Notes: a model not told the origin generated them from the sequence alone. Counted from the stretch's first letter, positions 8,214-17,762 are shown. The stretch is 64,000 nucleotides of DNA from Shewanella piezotolerans WP3 (GCF_000014885.1 NC_011566.1:5268501-5332500), one strand, 5' to 3'. A program made the numbers and translations.

Positions 8214-9278
8214 TTATTTCTCTGTTAATAGGAAATCGACAATTCGCTTGCTGCATTGACCGTCAACTTTTCCGGCTAGTTCATAGGTGTAATGAGCGCG
8301 TTGCTTCGCAAATGATTCAGGTTCAGCGATCTGTTGATCGACAGCTGCTTTAAGTTTTTTGTAGGTTTTGGCATGCTTGGCCACTGCTGCATATCGATAT
8401 AGGTCTTCATCCATTCGTTGGTTAAAGCGAAACTTGAAGATCCCACGGTAGCTCCAACGCAGGTGATAAAAATCACACCAAACAACAGGCTTATCTAGCG
8501 CCGCAAATTCAAACAATGCAGAAGAAGCATCACTAATCAGCAGATCTGCACTGGCCATAAATGGCAATAAATTAGTCTGCTCCGCCGTTGCAAGGTAAGC
8601 ATTGTCATAGGAAGCCCAATGTAATAATAACTTTTTCTGTTTTTTATAAGCAGGTTTACTTAAAGAAAAGTAATGCGGCTTCAATAAGATATTATATTCA
8701 GCAAATTCTGCTGGCCAGTTGGTAGCCATCTTTTCAATACTGCTAGGGTAGAAAGTCGGAGCATAGAGCAACGTTGGTTTAGCAGGATCCAAGCCTAGTT
8801 TTTCGAGATCAATTCCAGCTTCAATTCCTTGCACAATAGGATCGAGTTTGGCATATCCAGTATCGATAAACTGCTTGTCTGGAAACATTGATTGTAGTCG
8901 GTTTAACCGATATTCACCTTCCACAAAACGTACATCAAAGTCTGAATCAGACACTGTGTAATATACTGACTTGGGCCCGATACCATGCTGCATGAGCGCT
9001 GTACCGCAAACTCCTTTGAGCTTTTTGTCGCCATCAAACGTGTTGCCAAACACAACCCACTTAGGCTTTTGCTCTAAATAATACGCTAATGCTTGCTCTT
9101 GATTATCTACCCAAGTGACAGAGAGCTGATATTCTTTGACCAAGGCATCTAGTGCAGCTTGCTGCTCATCACTCCGATAGATAACAAAATGAACAAGCTC
9201 TCCCCGCAATTGCAATTCATGCATCACAGGTAAGTATTGTGGTAAATAGTATGGATGCAGCGCGTCAAAGCAAATCAA
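8214..9278 (-). CDS. CDP-glycerol glycerophosphotransferase-like protein (TagB/TagF family)
   Basis: A 354-residue protein with the C-terminal signature of TagB/TagF-type polyol-phosphate transferases: 'PTLLYAPTFYPS', 'ILLKPHYFSL', 'ADLLISDASSALFEFAALDKPVVWCDF'. In Gram-positive bacteria these enzymes add glycerol phosphate from CDP-glycerol to teichoic acids; in Gram-negatives related proteins decorate LPS or capsule. The only start before the conserved region is TTG, with GAAGG seven bases upstream and an in-frame stop shortly before it. It is the first gene of a two-gene operon with the TagD-like gene, so donor synthesis and transfer are encoded together. Confidence 0.85.
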   Translation of the reverse strand: MICFDALHPYYLPQYLPVMHELQLRGELVHFVIYRSDEQQAALDALVKEYQLSVTWVDNQEQALAYYLEQKPKWVVFGNTFDGDKKLKGVCGTALMQHGIGPKSVYYTVSDSDFDVRFVEGEYRLNRLQSMFPDKQFIDTGYAKLDPIVQGIEAGIDLEKLGLDPAKPTLLYAPTFYPSSIEKMATNWPAEFAEYNILLKPHYFSLSKPAYKKQKKLLLHWASYDNAYLATAEQTNLLPFMASADLLISDASSALFEFAALDKPVVWCDFYHLRWSYRGIFKFRFNQRMDEDLYRYAAVAKHAKTYKKLKAAVDQQIAEPESFAKQRAHYTYELAGKVDGQCSKRIVDFLLTEK

Positions 9279-9438
9279 AAGTAAGCCTTCAGTTTAAGGT
9301 CGTATTACGGCCGTAAAGCACGGTTCAATTATAACAATAATACCATATTCCAATATTGAAACTATATCAGTAGCGCCTTCAGCGCCAGTAATTGAGGACT
9401 AGATTCATAAAAAGCTCATATTTATCTCTAATATCAAC

Positions 9439-10629
9439 TTGGATCTTTTTCAAAGCCAACAAATTCAAGGTATGCTAAGCCGACTAAAAATAGGAACACT
9501 TATCAATATGGCTATCATCACTTCTGATCAATTAGCGCAATGCCAGCGCATGTTATTCATGTCACCCGTTGCTTTAGGGGATTTTCTTTATTTAAAGACT
9601 TTTCTTGTCGCTTTGAAGCAACAGCACCCACATATAACATTAGATATTTGGTTAGATGATAATCGCTGTAATAGCGATGAATGGCGCTTGTCGCGCAGTA
9701 AAATACTGCAGCAATGGATGGAGGCGGAAGGAGCTTTCAACCTAACCTATGGCTGCACCGATTCACCACAAGCGATGCAGGCAAACACAGAAAAAGCCAA
9801 ACAGCAAAAATATGACATCATCTTTTGCCATACCGTAAGCAAAAGTCGACAATACTCCCAGCTAGCACGAGAAATTTCCTCTGCGGCCTTTATTGTCTCC
9901 AGCATACCTAAAAAGGCTTCTTTCGGGCTTTTGAACCCTTGGTTTTTTCGCCATTCGAATGCAACATTTGTCCTTGAAGAAACTTTATTACCAGCGACTC
10001 ACCATATTACCGATCGCTATCAGCTGATTTTCAACACAGTGACTGGACTATCCGTAGCTGCTACAGAGATCATGCCCAACATGATTATTCCTGAAACCAT
10101 TCTACCTGTGACAGAGGATTGGCTAGAACGTCATTTCAATGACCCACAAAGACAAGGGAAGTTACTGTTCGTTAATCACCTTTCTACCAATGTAAAAAAA
10201 GACTGGCCTATCAATTACCTTTTTGAGCTAATTGAGAAAATAGCTAAAGTAGATAACGGTCAGCGCTTTATTATTAATACCACTCCTGAAAGTTATCCAG
10301 AAGTATCCCGCGAGACGCAAGCGTTTACTGCAAAGTCTGGACTACAAGTTGTGGTGTTTACCGTAGACAAACACTTTTTTGAGTTGCCTTCGCTAATTGC
10401 AAAAGCGGATTTCGTTATTACTGTTGATACCGCAATTTTGCATTTTGCTTTTGCAGCTCAGCGACCGCTGCTCGCCATGATGCGTCAGAAAAAGCCTTAC
10501 TGGGCTCCGCCAGAATCAGCTACATCTCATGTTATGTATGCTACACAAGGCAAAGGACATATTGCCGATATCTCAGTAGCACAAGTTCACGACAAATACA
10601 GGCTGATGAACGGAGCAACAGAGAGTTAA
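9439..10629 (+). CDS. Divergent GT9-like glycosyltransferase
   Basis: A protein of up to 396 residues. Weak but recognisable GT9 features are 'RMLFMSPVALGDFLYLKTFLVAL' (GD motif), 'KDWPINYLFELIEKI' in the middle, and 'ADFVITVDTAILHFAFAAQRPLLAM', which corresponds to the donor-site block in which D-T replaces the usual S/T-G. The start is uncertain: the longest frame begins with TTG, while ATG codons at 9472 and 9508 (MAIITSDQ) are alternatives, the last matching where similarity would be expected to begin. It likely transfers a heptose or related sugar during core or O-glycan assembly. It ends just before a symmetrical terminator. Confidence 0.65.
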   Translation: MDLFQSQQIQGMLSRLKIGTLINMAIITSDQLAQCQRMLFMSPVALGDFLYLKTFLVALKQQHPHITLDIWLDDNRCNSDEWRLSRSKILQQWMEAEGAFNLTYGCTDSPQAMQANTEKAKQQKYDIIFCHTVSKSRQYSQLAREISSAAFIVSSIPKKASFGLLNPWFFRHSNATFVLEETLLPATHHITDRYQLIFNTVTGLSVAATEIMPNMIIPETILPVTEDWLERHFNDPQRQGKLLFVNHLSTNVKKDWPINYLFELIEKIAKVDNGQRFIINTTPESYPEVSRETQAFTAKSGLQVVVFTVDKHFFELPSLIAKADFVITVDTAILHFAFAAQRPLLAMMRQKKPYWAPPESATSHVMYATQGKGHIADISVAQVHDKYRLMNGATES

Positions 10630-10640
10630 AGAGAGCTAAG

Positions 10641-10676
10641 TAATAAAAAGGAGAGCTCTTGCTCTCCTTTTTATTA
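10641..10676. terminator. Bidirectional rho-independent terminator
   Basis: A fully symmetrical hairpin: AAAAAGGAGAGC and GCTCTCCTTTTT flank a TCTT loop, with an A-run before and a T-run after. It separates two convergent glycosyltransferase genes and can stop transcription from both sides. Confidence 0.9.
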
Positions 10677-10706
10677 CTAATACCAACAAATCAATATTTA
10701 GTTTTG

Positions 10707-11786
10707 TTAGCTTACAGCGCTCTGCTCACTCATCAAGTCAGTAATCACTTCCATTGCTACATCTAAGCCGTTGGTCGATTCACACTGCGTCAAAGCAGTA
10801 TCGAGTTGCTGGGCAGTCCCAGCTTGAATAAGATCAAGCAGTCTTGAAGTCAACTCATCAGCGGTAACGCTGCTACTCACCGTAAGCCCTCTTTCTTGGC
10901 ACACTCTAATTCTATAATTCTGATCTTTAGCCACGGCGGCCGATACCGACGGTTTTTTCAGCGCTATCGCCTGTAAAAGTGTATCACCACCACTTAGCAC
11001 CGCAGCTTTCGAAGCATCAAGAAGATCCATAAAATCGACATGAATCAATTCCTTAATATTAATGACACCTTCAAACTCTGGCATTGCCTTAGGGTAACTC
11101 GGACCGAAAATTACCACGCATGGTATTTTTGTTGCTTGGTAAATTCTTGCCGCGGCCATAGCAAACTCCTCAATACAATGGCCTTGCCCATTTTTATGTC
11201 CACCAGAACCTGCGTTAAACAATATAAAATCATTTGCGACTAAACATAGTTTTTTAAGTAACTCTGATTGCCTATGCGCAACAGGACTTGCAAACACCGA
11301 GCCGATAATAGTCGGCTCAGGTTTGTTAATCAGCTTAAGTTTTAGTCTGTCAAACGAGCTAATCGTGCCGATAATGAACTCGGGTTGCACCACCCAATGG
11401 CTATCCGTCACTCTCGCTCGTAACAGCTTCATCCCTCGACTACGTTTACGTTTATGCTGACTAATGAATATTACTTTAGCCCCCAACTTGTTGGCATGAA
11501 CCAACTGTGAGCGACGACCTGAAGCATCAAAAATAACAAAATCAGCTTTGTAAAAAGAGAGGAAGTCATTTACCGCTTTAGTATTTTTTGTCGGCGTATC
11601 ATCTAAAAGTGCCACAGGATAAGGACATGTGAATGCATAGGGTGCCTGTCGACTTATAATAAATTGGATATTAGCATCAGGCCAACGTTGCTTCACTTCG
11701 TTGGCGATGATTAAAGAGCGCATATATTCGCCCATGCCTTCTGATGAAGACACAGGAACAAATAAAAATTTTGGGGACAGCGACAT
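10707..11786 (-). CDS. MurG/GT28-like glycosyltransferase, surface polysaccharide
   Basis: About 359 residues. The N-terminus 'PKFLFVPVSSSEGMGEYMRSLIIANEVKQRWPDANIQF' resembles the GT-B fold of MurG or PseG-like proteins, and 'AAVLSGGDTLLQAIALKKPSVSAAV' matches the GT28 donor-binding block (GG..T..E/A). Substrate is unknown. The start chosen is the ATG of MSLSPKFLF, which has AAGGGTG upstream; the open frame extends 31 codons further with a Cys-rich stretch that looks untranslated. It lies divergent to the GT80 gene, inside the LPS locus. Confidence 0.6.
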   Translation of the reverse strand: MSLSPKFLFVPVSSSEGMGEYMRSLIIANEVKQRWPDANIQFIISRQAPYAFTCPYPVALLDDTPTKNTKAVNDFLSFYKADFVIFDASGRRSQLVHANKLGAKVIFISQHKRKRSRGMKLLRARVTDSHWVVQPEFIIGTISSFDRLKLKLINKPEPTIIGSVFASPVAHRQSELLKKLCLVANDFILFNAGSGGHKNGQGHCIEEFAMAAARIYQATKIPCVVIFGPSYPKAMPEFEGVINIKELIHVDFMDLLDASKAAVLSGGDTLLQAIALKKPSVSAAVAKDQNYRIRVCQERGLTVSSSVTADELTSRLLDLIQAGTAQQLDTALTQCESTNGLDVAMEVITDLMSEQSAVS

Positions 11787-12030
11787 ATAAGCACCCTTAA
11801 AAATACAACAAGCAAAACAACACAGTGCTAATGTTGTTAAATCTTGTTTGATAGCCGTTAATAATAACATGTTGACCAAGAAATCGGAGACTTGATAACT
11901 CAGGCTGACAAATTAATTTTTTGTTCTATACAAACAACAGTGCTTGATCTCGTTATCTTAATGTCTTGATTGCTCGTGAAATAACCCTCAACTATAATTG
12001 ATGAATCACCTGCGCGAATAAAGTTAACCT

Positions 12031-13227
12031 GTGGCATCTTCATCTTCAAATGCTCAGCAATCACCGTATGCTCTCGAAATCTATATAGATAAAGCAACTC
12101 TGCCTAGCGTGCAGCAGGCAGCAATGCTCGTTAACAATCAAAGCCACAACCCTAAGTTAATTTGCTGGCAACGACATCCAGTTAACGACGAAGCTTTATT
12201 GCAAGGTATCAATGCCGCATCCTTTGTTAGCATAGCTTCACTATGCCAACATGCAGCCACACTGTTGGCAGGTCATCCTCACAGCCATATCACCATTTAC
12301 GGCAACACCTATTGGAGTAAAGATCTTGCTAGGCTCATTCGGTATCTGACTAGAATCTCAGGGGTTGAAATTAAAAAACTGGAATTGATTGATGATGGCT
12401 CTTCGGAATACCAAAAGATGTTTTATTGGCAACGTTTAAGTTCCGAAGAGCAAACTCGCGATCTAGCTACTGGACTGAAAAACCTAAAAAGTTATCTTAG
12501 TGGAAATGACAATAAACTACTAAGGCTACTGACTGGCCACTCAAACAAGCTACCAAGGCGCCTATCAAGCTTCATGAATTGGCACCAACTCTTTCCCACT
12601 ACCTACCATATGTTACGTATGGACTACTTGGATAAACCTGAACTCCATCAATTGAAGCAATACCTGGGTAACAATGCTCAGCAAATCCGTTGGAATTATA
12701 TCGCTGACAATTTGTTTGATGACGAGCAGCAATCGCTTTTCTATCAATTATTAGGGATCTCGTTGGCGGAACAGAAACAGTTAAGAGCAGGCAGGCAACA
12801 GCTGCATGACTTTATGTTCATAGGTGTTGATTCCAGCAATGCGAGCAGCAAGCTGCAAATAAATGTAATTGCAGATTCTCGTCAAGAATCAGGAATTATT
12901 CCTACGATTACGGCTAAGAAGATGTTATTTAAAGGCCATCCTTTTGCCAATTTTAATCAGACAATTGTAGATGCACATCAAATGGGCGAGATGCCAGCGA
13001 TGATCCCATTCGAAACGCTTATCATGACCGGTAATTTACCGCAAAAAGTGGGGGGAATGGCAAGTTCACTCTACTTTTCTCTGCCAAACAACTATCACAT
13101 TGAATATATTGTTTTTTCTGGCTCAAAAAAGGATTTGGAACAGCATGCGTTACTACAAATCATGCTTTACTTGAAAGTGATAAGCCCTGAAAGGGTTTAC
13201 TTTTCAGAGCAGTTTAAATCCTGCTAG
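12031..13227 (+). CDS. GT80-family sialyltransferase-like protein
   Basis: A 398-residue protein with the landmarks of the bacterial GT80 sialyltransferases known from Photobacterium and Pasteurella. The opening 'LEIYIDKATLPSVQQAAML' is near residue 15, and 'ITIYGNTYW' is near 87. The catalytic D/E-D/E-G is DDG at 121-123 in 'LIDDGSSEY'. The HP motif 'FKGHP' is at 300-304, and the CMP-phosphate serines are in 'GGMASSLYFSLP' (345-346). The family transfers sialic acid, or a related nonulosonic acid or Kdo, from a CMP donor to galactosides. An in-frame stop 12 bases upstream leaves GTG as the first usable start. No CMP-sialate synthesis gene is in the window. It probably caps the LPS outer core. 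Confidence 0.85.
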   Translation: MASSSSNAQQSPYALEIYIDKATLPSVQQAAMLVNNQSHNPKLICWQRHPVNDEALLQGINAASFVSIASLCQHAATLLAGHPHSHITIYGNTYWSKDLARLIRYLTRISGVEIKKLELIDDGSSEYQKMFYWQRLSSEEQTRDLATGLKNLKSYLSGNDNKLLRLLTGHSNKLPRRLSSFMNWHQLFPTTYHMLRMDYLDKPELHQLKQYLGNNAQQIRWNYIADNLFDDEQQSLFYQLLGISLAEQKQLRAGRQQLHDFMFIGVDSSNASSKLQINVIADSRQESGIIPTITAKKMLFKGHPFANFNQTIVDAHQMGEMPAMIPFETLIMTGNLPQKVGGMASSLYFSLPNNYHIEYIVFSGSKKDLEQHALLQIMLYLKVISPERVYFSEQFKSC

Positions 13228-13239
13228 AAAGCACAGATA

Positions 13240-14313
13240 TTAGCGCATCATACGGTTAAACTGCTCAATGACTGCTACAACCTCAATCTGCTGCATTAGC
13301 TGCTCACCTTTAGCTCTAACGCCCCATGGCACATCGTCACCTTTCTGCTCTCGAATAATGGTGTCGTAAACACTCACAACACTATCTTGTGATAAATATG
13401 GCCCTGTTCGCCTTGGGTTTGAATGAGCATATAGACCAATAACTGGCGTACCTTGCGTCACAGCCATATGTGCAGGGCCAGTATCAGGAGCCAGCACTAT
13501 ACTGGCTTGCTTTAACAGTGCTAACAGTTGCAGCAATGATGTTTTGCCAACCTGATCCTCGAGCTCTGACTGAGCAAAACCTTGTATAGCTTCGGCCAGT
13601 TTTTTCTCCAATGTTGTCGGTCCGCCACACAACATCACTCGATAGCCACAGGCCACAGCGTGATCAGCCACAGCGGCATATCGCTCTGGCAGCCAATTAC
13701 GCTCGGCTTTACTTGCTGCAGCGCATATAACCAAAATCGGACTTCCGCTTGGGATCAAACTTTCAGCAAACTCTGTATCAGCAGCAAGAACCGGGATGTT
13801 CCAACTTAAGCGGGTATCCGTAACGCCAACGGCCTTAGCAAACCCCATAAAACCATCAAGTACATGGGGGGTTGCTTGTGGCTCTATGCGGCGGTTAGTC
13901 ACCAACCATTGCCCCTCTTTGGCGCGAAACCTATCAAAACCAATACGCACCTTAGCTGATATAGCAAGGGATGCAATCGTCGCTCTAAGCGCTATTTGCA
14001 TATGCAGTAACACATCAAACAGCTGCCCTTTCAGCGCTCGTTTTAAATTAATGTAACTGCGCCAGCCTTGTGACTTATCGAAAATCACAAATTCCACTCC
14101 AGGAAGGTGTTTTAACAGTTGATATTCAATTTTGCCTAATACCCAAGTAATTTTGAGCTGCGGATAACGTCGTTGAATCGATTGCACCATAGCAACCGCA
14201 TGACATACGTCGCCAATAGCCGACAGCCTGAGTAGACACAAAGAGTTAGCATTGGTTAAATCCAACGTATTGACTTGTGATTCAGTAGAGAGATTCGCGG
14301 TCGTTAAGCTCAT
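13240..14313 (-). CDS. GT9 ADP-heptose--LPS heptosyltransferase (heptosyltransferase I-like)
   Basis: A 357-residue GT9 enzyme with 'SLCLLRLSAIGDVCHAVAMVQSIQRRYP' (IGD motif), 'KIEYQLLKHLPGVEFVIFDK', and the donor block 'VLAPDTGPAHMAVTQGTPVIGLYAHSNP'. The APDTGPAH motif is the canonical GT9 form, better conserved than in the other three GT9 genes here, and its position next to kdkA and waaA suggests it acts early in the inner core, on Kdo. It starts 84 bp from the divergent kdkA. The first about 25 residues before the conserved core may be a longer annotation than needed. Confidence 0.92.
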   Translation of the reverse strand: MSLTTANLSTESQVNTLDLTNANSLCLLRLSAIGDVCHAVAMVQSIQRRYPQLKITWVLGKIEYQLLKHLPGVEFVIFDKSQGWRSYINLKRALKGQLFDVLLHMQIALRATIASLAISAKVRIGFDRFRAKEGQWLVTNRRIEPQATPHVLDGFMGFAKAVGVTDTRLSWNIPVLAADTEFAESLIPSGSPILVICAAASKAERNWLPERYAAVADHAVACGYRVMLCGGPTTLEKKLAEAIQGFAQSELEDQVGKTSLLQLLALLKQASIVLAPDTGPAHMAVTQGTPVIGLYAHSNPRRTGPYLSQDSVVSVYDTIIREQKGDDVPWGVRAKGEQLMQQIEVVAVIEQFNRMMR

Positions 14314-14397
14314 AGGACTCGAAGGTTATTTGGCGTAATCCACCGATCTTAATGTAGAATGGCTGCAGGTTCCACGCTTTAGCGTACAATTCTATCT

Positions 14398-15132
14398 ATG
14401 AAGTTTAAAAAAACAGCCACTGGCAGCATCGCTTATTGCGAACATACCTCTGAACATATCGAAACGACTTGGTTTAGTGTGGACTTCTGGCGTGCACGCG
14501 AAGCAGTAACAGGCTCATCTAAAGGCCGTTATACCACTTGGTTTGTCGATGCCAGTAGTGAACAAGAAAATGCTCAACAATGGGTATTACGTCACTATTA
14601 TCGTGGCGGCTTAATAGAAAAGATCAGCCGTGATAAGTATCTATTTACAGGTTTAACACGTACCCGAGCAGTGGCCGAACTGGCGTTACTGGAAACCCTA
14701 TATGATCAGGGCTTCCCCGTTCCCAAACCTATCGCTGCAAATGTCGAGCGAAGCGGCCTTAACTACCGCGCTGATTTAATTATCGAGCGAGTAGAAGGCG
14801 CCGAAGATCTCGTGGCAAGACTAAGTAAAACAGCAATGACTACCGAGCAATGGCAGGCTTTAGGTCAATGCATTGCCCGTTTCCATAATCACGGGGTGTA
14901 CCACGCCGATCTTAACGCTAAAAACATCCTAATTGCGGATGAACAGTTCTACTTGATTGATTTCGATCGTGGCGAGTTAAGAACAGCAAAAGCTGACTGG
15001 CAAAAAGCCAATATGGATCGCTTACTTCGCTCATTTAGAAAAGAGTTAGCCAAACTGCCAACGCTTTGCTTTAGCGAGGAAAATTGGCAATTGTTGCACG
15101 CAGCATATCGTACAGCGCTCATCAAAAAATAA
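14398..15132 (+). CDS. kdkA: 3-deoxy-D-manno-octulosonic acid (Kdo) kinase KdkA
   Basis: A 244-residue protein-kinase-fold enzyme that phosphorylates position 4 of the single Kdo residue on lipid A, as in Haemophilus, Vibrio and Shewanella. 'WVLRHYYRGGLIEKISRDKYLF' gives the ATP-anchoring strand, 'HNHGVYHADLNAKNILI' holds the catalytic loop (HADLNAKN) and 'FYLIDFDRGELR' the metal-binding DFD. It lies tail to tail with waaA, and one Kdo phosphorylated by KdkA is the expected arrangement when WaaA is monofunctional. Confidence 0.95.
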   Translation: MKFKKTATGSIAYCEHTSEHIETTWFSVDFWRAREAVTGSSKGRYTTWFVDASSEQENAQQWVLRHYYRGGLIEKISRDKYLFTGLTRTRAVAELALLETLYDQGFPVPKPIAANVERSGLNYRADLIIERVEGAEDLVARLSKTAMTTEQWQALGQCIARFHNHGVYHADLNAKNILIADEQFYLIDFDRGELRTAKADWQKANMDRLLRSFRKELAKLPTLCFSEENWQLLHAAYRTALIKK

Positions 15133-15145
15133 GCTTCGCTTTATA

Positions 15146-15165
15146 CCCGCTGTTATTTCAGCGGG
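15146..15165. terminator. Possible hairpin between convergent kdkA and waaA
   Basis: CCCGCTG and CAGCGGG form a 7-bp stem around TTATTT in the 43 bp between the two stops. There is no clear T-run, so termination is only probable. Confidence 0.4.
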
Positions 15166-15175
15166 ATAGCGGGAG

Positions 15176-16459
15176 TTAGCTCTTCTCGCTAGGTTTCACT
15201 TTCAACATTGAACTCACCAGAGCAAACTGCTTATCTAATGCACCTCGATTTTGCAACATAACTTGCTTACCCGCTTCACTTGCCGCCTGATAGGCGTGCT
15301 TGTCATTAAACATTGAAATGAGAACCTGAGCTAACGCATCGCTAGAGTCAACGACCTGCAATGCTCCCTCTCGCTGCAATAATTCAGTGATCTCATTAAA
15401 ATCCCAATGATGTGGTCCAACAGATACTGGTAACCCCACAGCTGCGGGCTCTAATGGATTATGGCCACCATTTTCGATCAAGGTGCCACCAACAAATGCT
15501 TGATCTGCTGCTGCATATAGCGTGAGCAGCTCGCCCATCGTATCGCCAACGACAACTTGAGTTTGCGCAGTGACCTCATCATTTATACTGCGCCTAGCCA
15601 CCTGCATTCCCGCCGCTTTGACCACAGCCACCGCTGCATCAAACTGCTCAGGGTGACGTGGTACGAGTACCATTAACGCTGTTGGATACTGTTGTAGCAC
15701 CCGTTGATGAGCCAGGATCATAGAGTCGAACTCACCAGGATGCACCGAGCCTGCCACCCAGATAGGACGTTGCAGTGCATTCCAGCTTTCTCGCATCATC
15801 TGAGCAGCATCGATGCGTGTCTGCTCAATATTGAGATCAAATTTCAAGCTACCGCATACCGTTATGTTATCGGTCGCAACACCAAGGTCGATAAAGCGAG
15901 CCGCAGCTTGTTTCGACTGAGCAGCTATTGCATCTAAGCTTTGTAGCATCGGTAGGTTCAAATCTAGGCGTTTCTGATAACCATCAGCTGATTTCTGCGA
16001 CAATCTAGCATTCGCTAACAACACTTTGGCGCCACTGTGCTTAAGATAGTGAATTAGGTTAGGCCACAGCTCAGTTTCCATAATGATGCAATATTTAGGT
16101 GCAACTTGATTGATAAAGTGTTTACTGCACCAAGCTAGATCGAATGGCAGGTAGCAGTGCTGTACTTGCTCTGAAAATGCTCGAACTACTTCTCTCGATC
16201 CCGTAGGGCTGGTAGTAGTGACTGTGATAGATAGATCCGGGTAGGCTGCTTGAATTTTTTTTATCAGTGGAATAGCAGCTAAGGTTTCCCCCATAGAAAC
16301 ACAATGCAGTAACAGATCAGTTTGCTCTAATCGTTTAATACCAAAGCGTTCATTCCATCTAAGACGATAATCAGGGCTCTTAAAACCACGTACAAATAAA
16401 TAAACCATCAGCAATGGCGAGATAAGATAAAGCAAAGCGGAATAGAGGCTACGATTCAT
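15176..16459 (-). CDS. waaA: Kdo transferase WaaA (KdtA)
   Basis: A 427-residue GT30 transferase that attaches Kdo from CMP-Kdo to lipid IVA at the inner membrane. A hydrophobic N-terminal anchor (residues about 5-22) precedes 'RWNERFG'. The catalytic-acid region reads 'LLLHCVSMGETLAA'. 'ETELWPNLIHYLKHSGAKVLLANARLSQKSADGY' and 'FVGGTLIENGGHNPLEPAAVGLPV' are hallmark WaaA blocks. Whether it adds one or two Kdo units cannot be told from motifs, but the adjacent kdkA favours one. Confidence 0.97.
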   Translation of the reverse strand: MNRSLYSALLYLISPLLMVYLFVRGFKSPDYRLRWNERFGIKRLEQTDLLLHCVSMGETLAAIPLIKKIQAAYPDLSITVTTTSPTGSREVVRAFSEQVQHCYLPFDLAWCSKHFINQVAPKYCIIMETELWPNLIHYLKHSGAKVLLANARLSQKSADGYQKRLDLNLPMLQSLDAIAAQSKQAAARFIDLGVATDNITVCGSLKFDLNIEQTRIDAAQMMRESWNALQRPIWVAGSVHPGEFDSMILAHQRVLQQYPTALMVLVPRHPEQFDAAVAVVKAAGMQVARRSINDEVTAQTQVVVGDTMGELLTLYAAADQAFVGGTLIENGGHNPLEPAAVGLPVSVGPHHWDFNEITELLQREGALQVVDSSDALAQVLISMFNDKHAYQAASEAGKQVMLQNRGALDKQFALVSSMLKVKPSEKS

Positions 16460-16642
16460 GAATTTTTTTACTTTCGTCAGTTTTGCTTGAAGAATTGGCT
16501 CAATGCTAACATGATAGTCACAACTTAACGTAGACGCCTAACCGCGAATATGTCGAGTTGCGCGCGCATTTTTATCGCCAAGCCTAGTGAGTTTTACCAT
16601 TAAAGGCGGCAATTTCTTGGATATTAAGCATTTAGGATGAAT

Positions 16643-17302
16643 ATGAAGACCCGTGACAAAATCGTACAAGCCAGCTTAGAACTATTTAACCAGCATGGCG
16701 AAAGAACAATCACAACCAATCATATTGCCGCTCACCTAAATATTAGCCCAGGGAACCTCTATTATCATTTCCGTAATAAAGAAGACATCATTCGCTCTAT
16801 TTTTAGTCTCTATGAGCAACATTTAGAATCTGGCTTCCAACCTTATGTCGACAAAGAGGTCGATGTCGATCTTCTAGTCGGTTACTTTGACGCCATGTTT
16901 TACACCCTGTGGCAATTTCGCTTTATGTACGCCAATCTGGCAGATATTCTCAGCCGAGATGAAGCATTAAAAAATCGATACCTACAAGCCCAACAGGACG
17001 TACTAGCACGCTCAAGTAGCGTACTTATCAAGCTAACAGAAGATGGTTTTTTAAACGTTGAAGAAGGTGATATTGCGCCGCTAGCAGATACGATAAAAAT
17101 GTTGGTGAGCTTTTGGATAAGCTATAAATTGACTCAAACGCAGTCTTGTATTGGTTCAATCACTAAAGAGTCACTCTATGAGGGATTACTACGAGTGATT
17201 ATGATATTTAAAGCTTACTCAACCCCAGAGTCTGCTGCCACCTTTGAAAGGCTAGAAGAGTATTATACCTCAATGGCCAGTGGCGCTGAAACCGCAGCTT
17301 AG
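16643..17302 (+). CDS. TetR/AcrR-family transcriptional regulator
   Basis: About 219 residues. The N-terminal helix-turn-helix domain (residues 1-50: 'RDKIVQASLELFNQHGERTITTNHIAAHLNISPGNLYYHFRNKEDII') is textbook TetR. The C-terminal two thirds is the ligand/dimer domain, with no recognisable effector pocket. The ATG beginning MKTRDK has AGGA five bases upstream; another ATG two codons earlier abuts the same site too closely. The regulated target is not obvious, because downstream lie only mobile elements. The Tyr-Tyr-His-Phe motif of the recognition helix is intact, so it should bind DNA. Confidence 0.9.
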   Translation: MKTRDKIVQASLELFNQHGERTITTNHIAAHLNISPGNLYYHFRNKEDIIRSIFSLYEQHLESGFQPYVDKEVDVDLLVGYFDAMFYTLWQFRFMYANLADILSRDEALKNRYLQAQQDVLARSSSVLIKLTEDGFLNVEEGDIAPLADTIKMLVSFWISYKLTQTQSCIGSITKESLYEGLLRVIMIFKAYSTPESAATFERLEEYYTSMASGAETAA

Positions 17303-17543
17303 ACAACCCCATTTCAACAAGGTATGACTAATACCAATTGCATTAAGTATTTGACCATTTCAGAGCCCCTCAGCCTTTTCAATTCAAAGCGCATTGGTAA
17401 AGAAATGGTTATTCCCTTTTAAGCCAATGCAAAGCAGAAATGGAAAGACTGAAGGGCTCACGTAGTGCGGCTGAGGTTAAACAAAATTGGCAAAACGCTG
17501 TATGCTTCGCTATGGGATTTGGATATACGACTAAATGGATTTA

Positions 17544-17590
17544 GGAGGTACGAGAGCAAGGATGGTCGAAGGTAGAATAATGCAGGAGCA
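17544..17590 (+). repeat. 46-bp accessory module within MITE copy 2
   Basis: This stretch, beginning GGAGGTACGAGAGCAAG and ending AATAATGCAGGAGC, is missing from MITE copies 1 and 3. It recurs alone, inverted and with about four mismatches, at 24156-24201. The CGAGAGC direct repeat at its edges suggests that copies 1 and 3 lost it by slippage, or that copy 2 gained it. Confidence 0.65.
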
Positions 17591-17762
17591 ATTATCGAGA
17601 GCGAAGCAGGATACCAGAGCCGAGAATAACTATTAGCTCAAATCCCACTGCTTGCCTACAACGTTTTGAATTCCCGCTGAATGGTCAAACTGTAGTGGTA
17701 CGGTGAATTTGGCCACCTAGTTAGAGGTGATATCATTACCTCATAAGTAAACAGGTGACACT

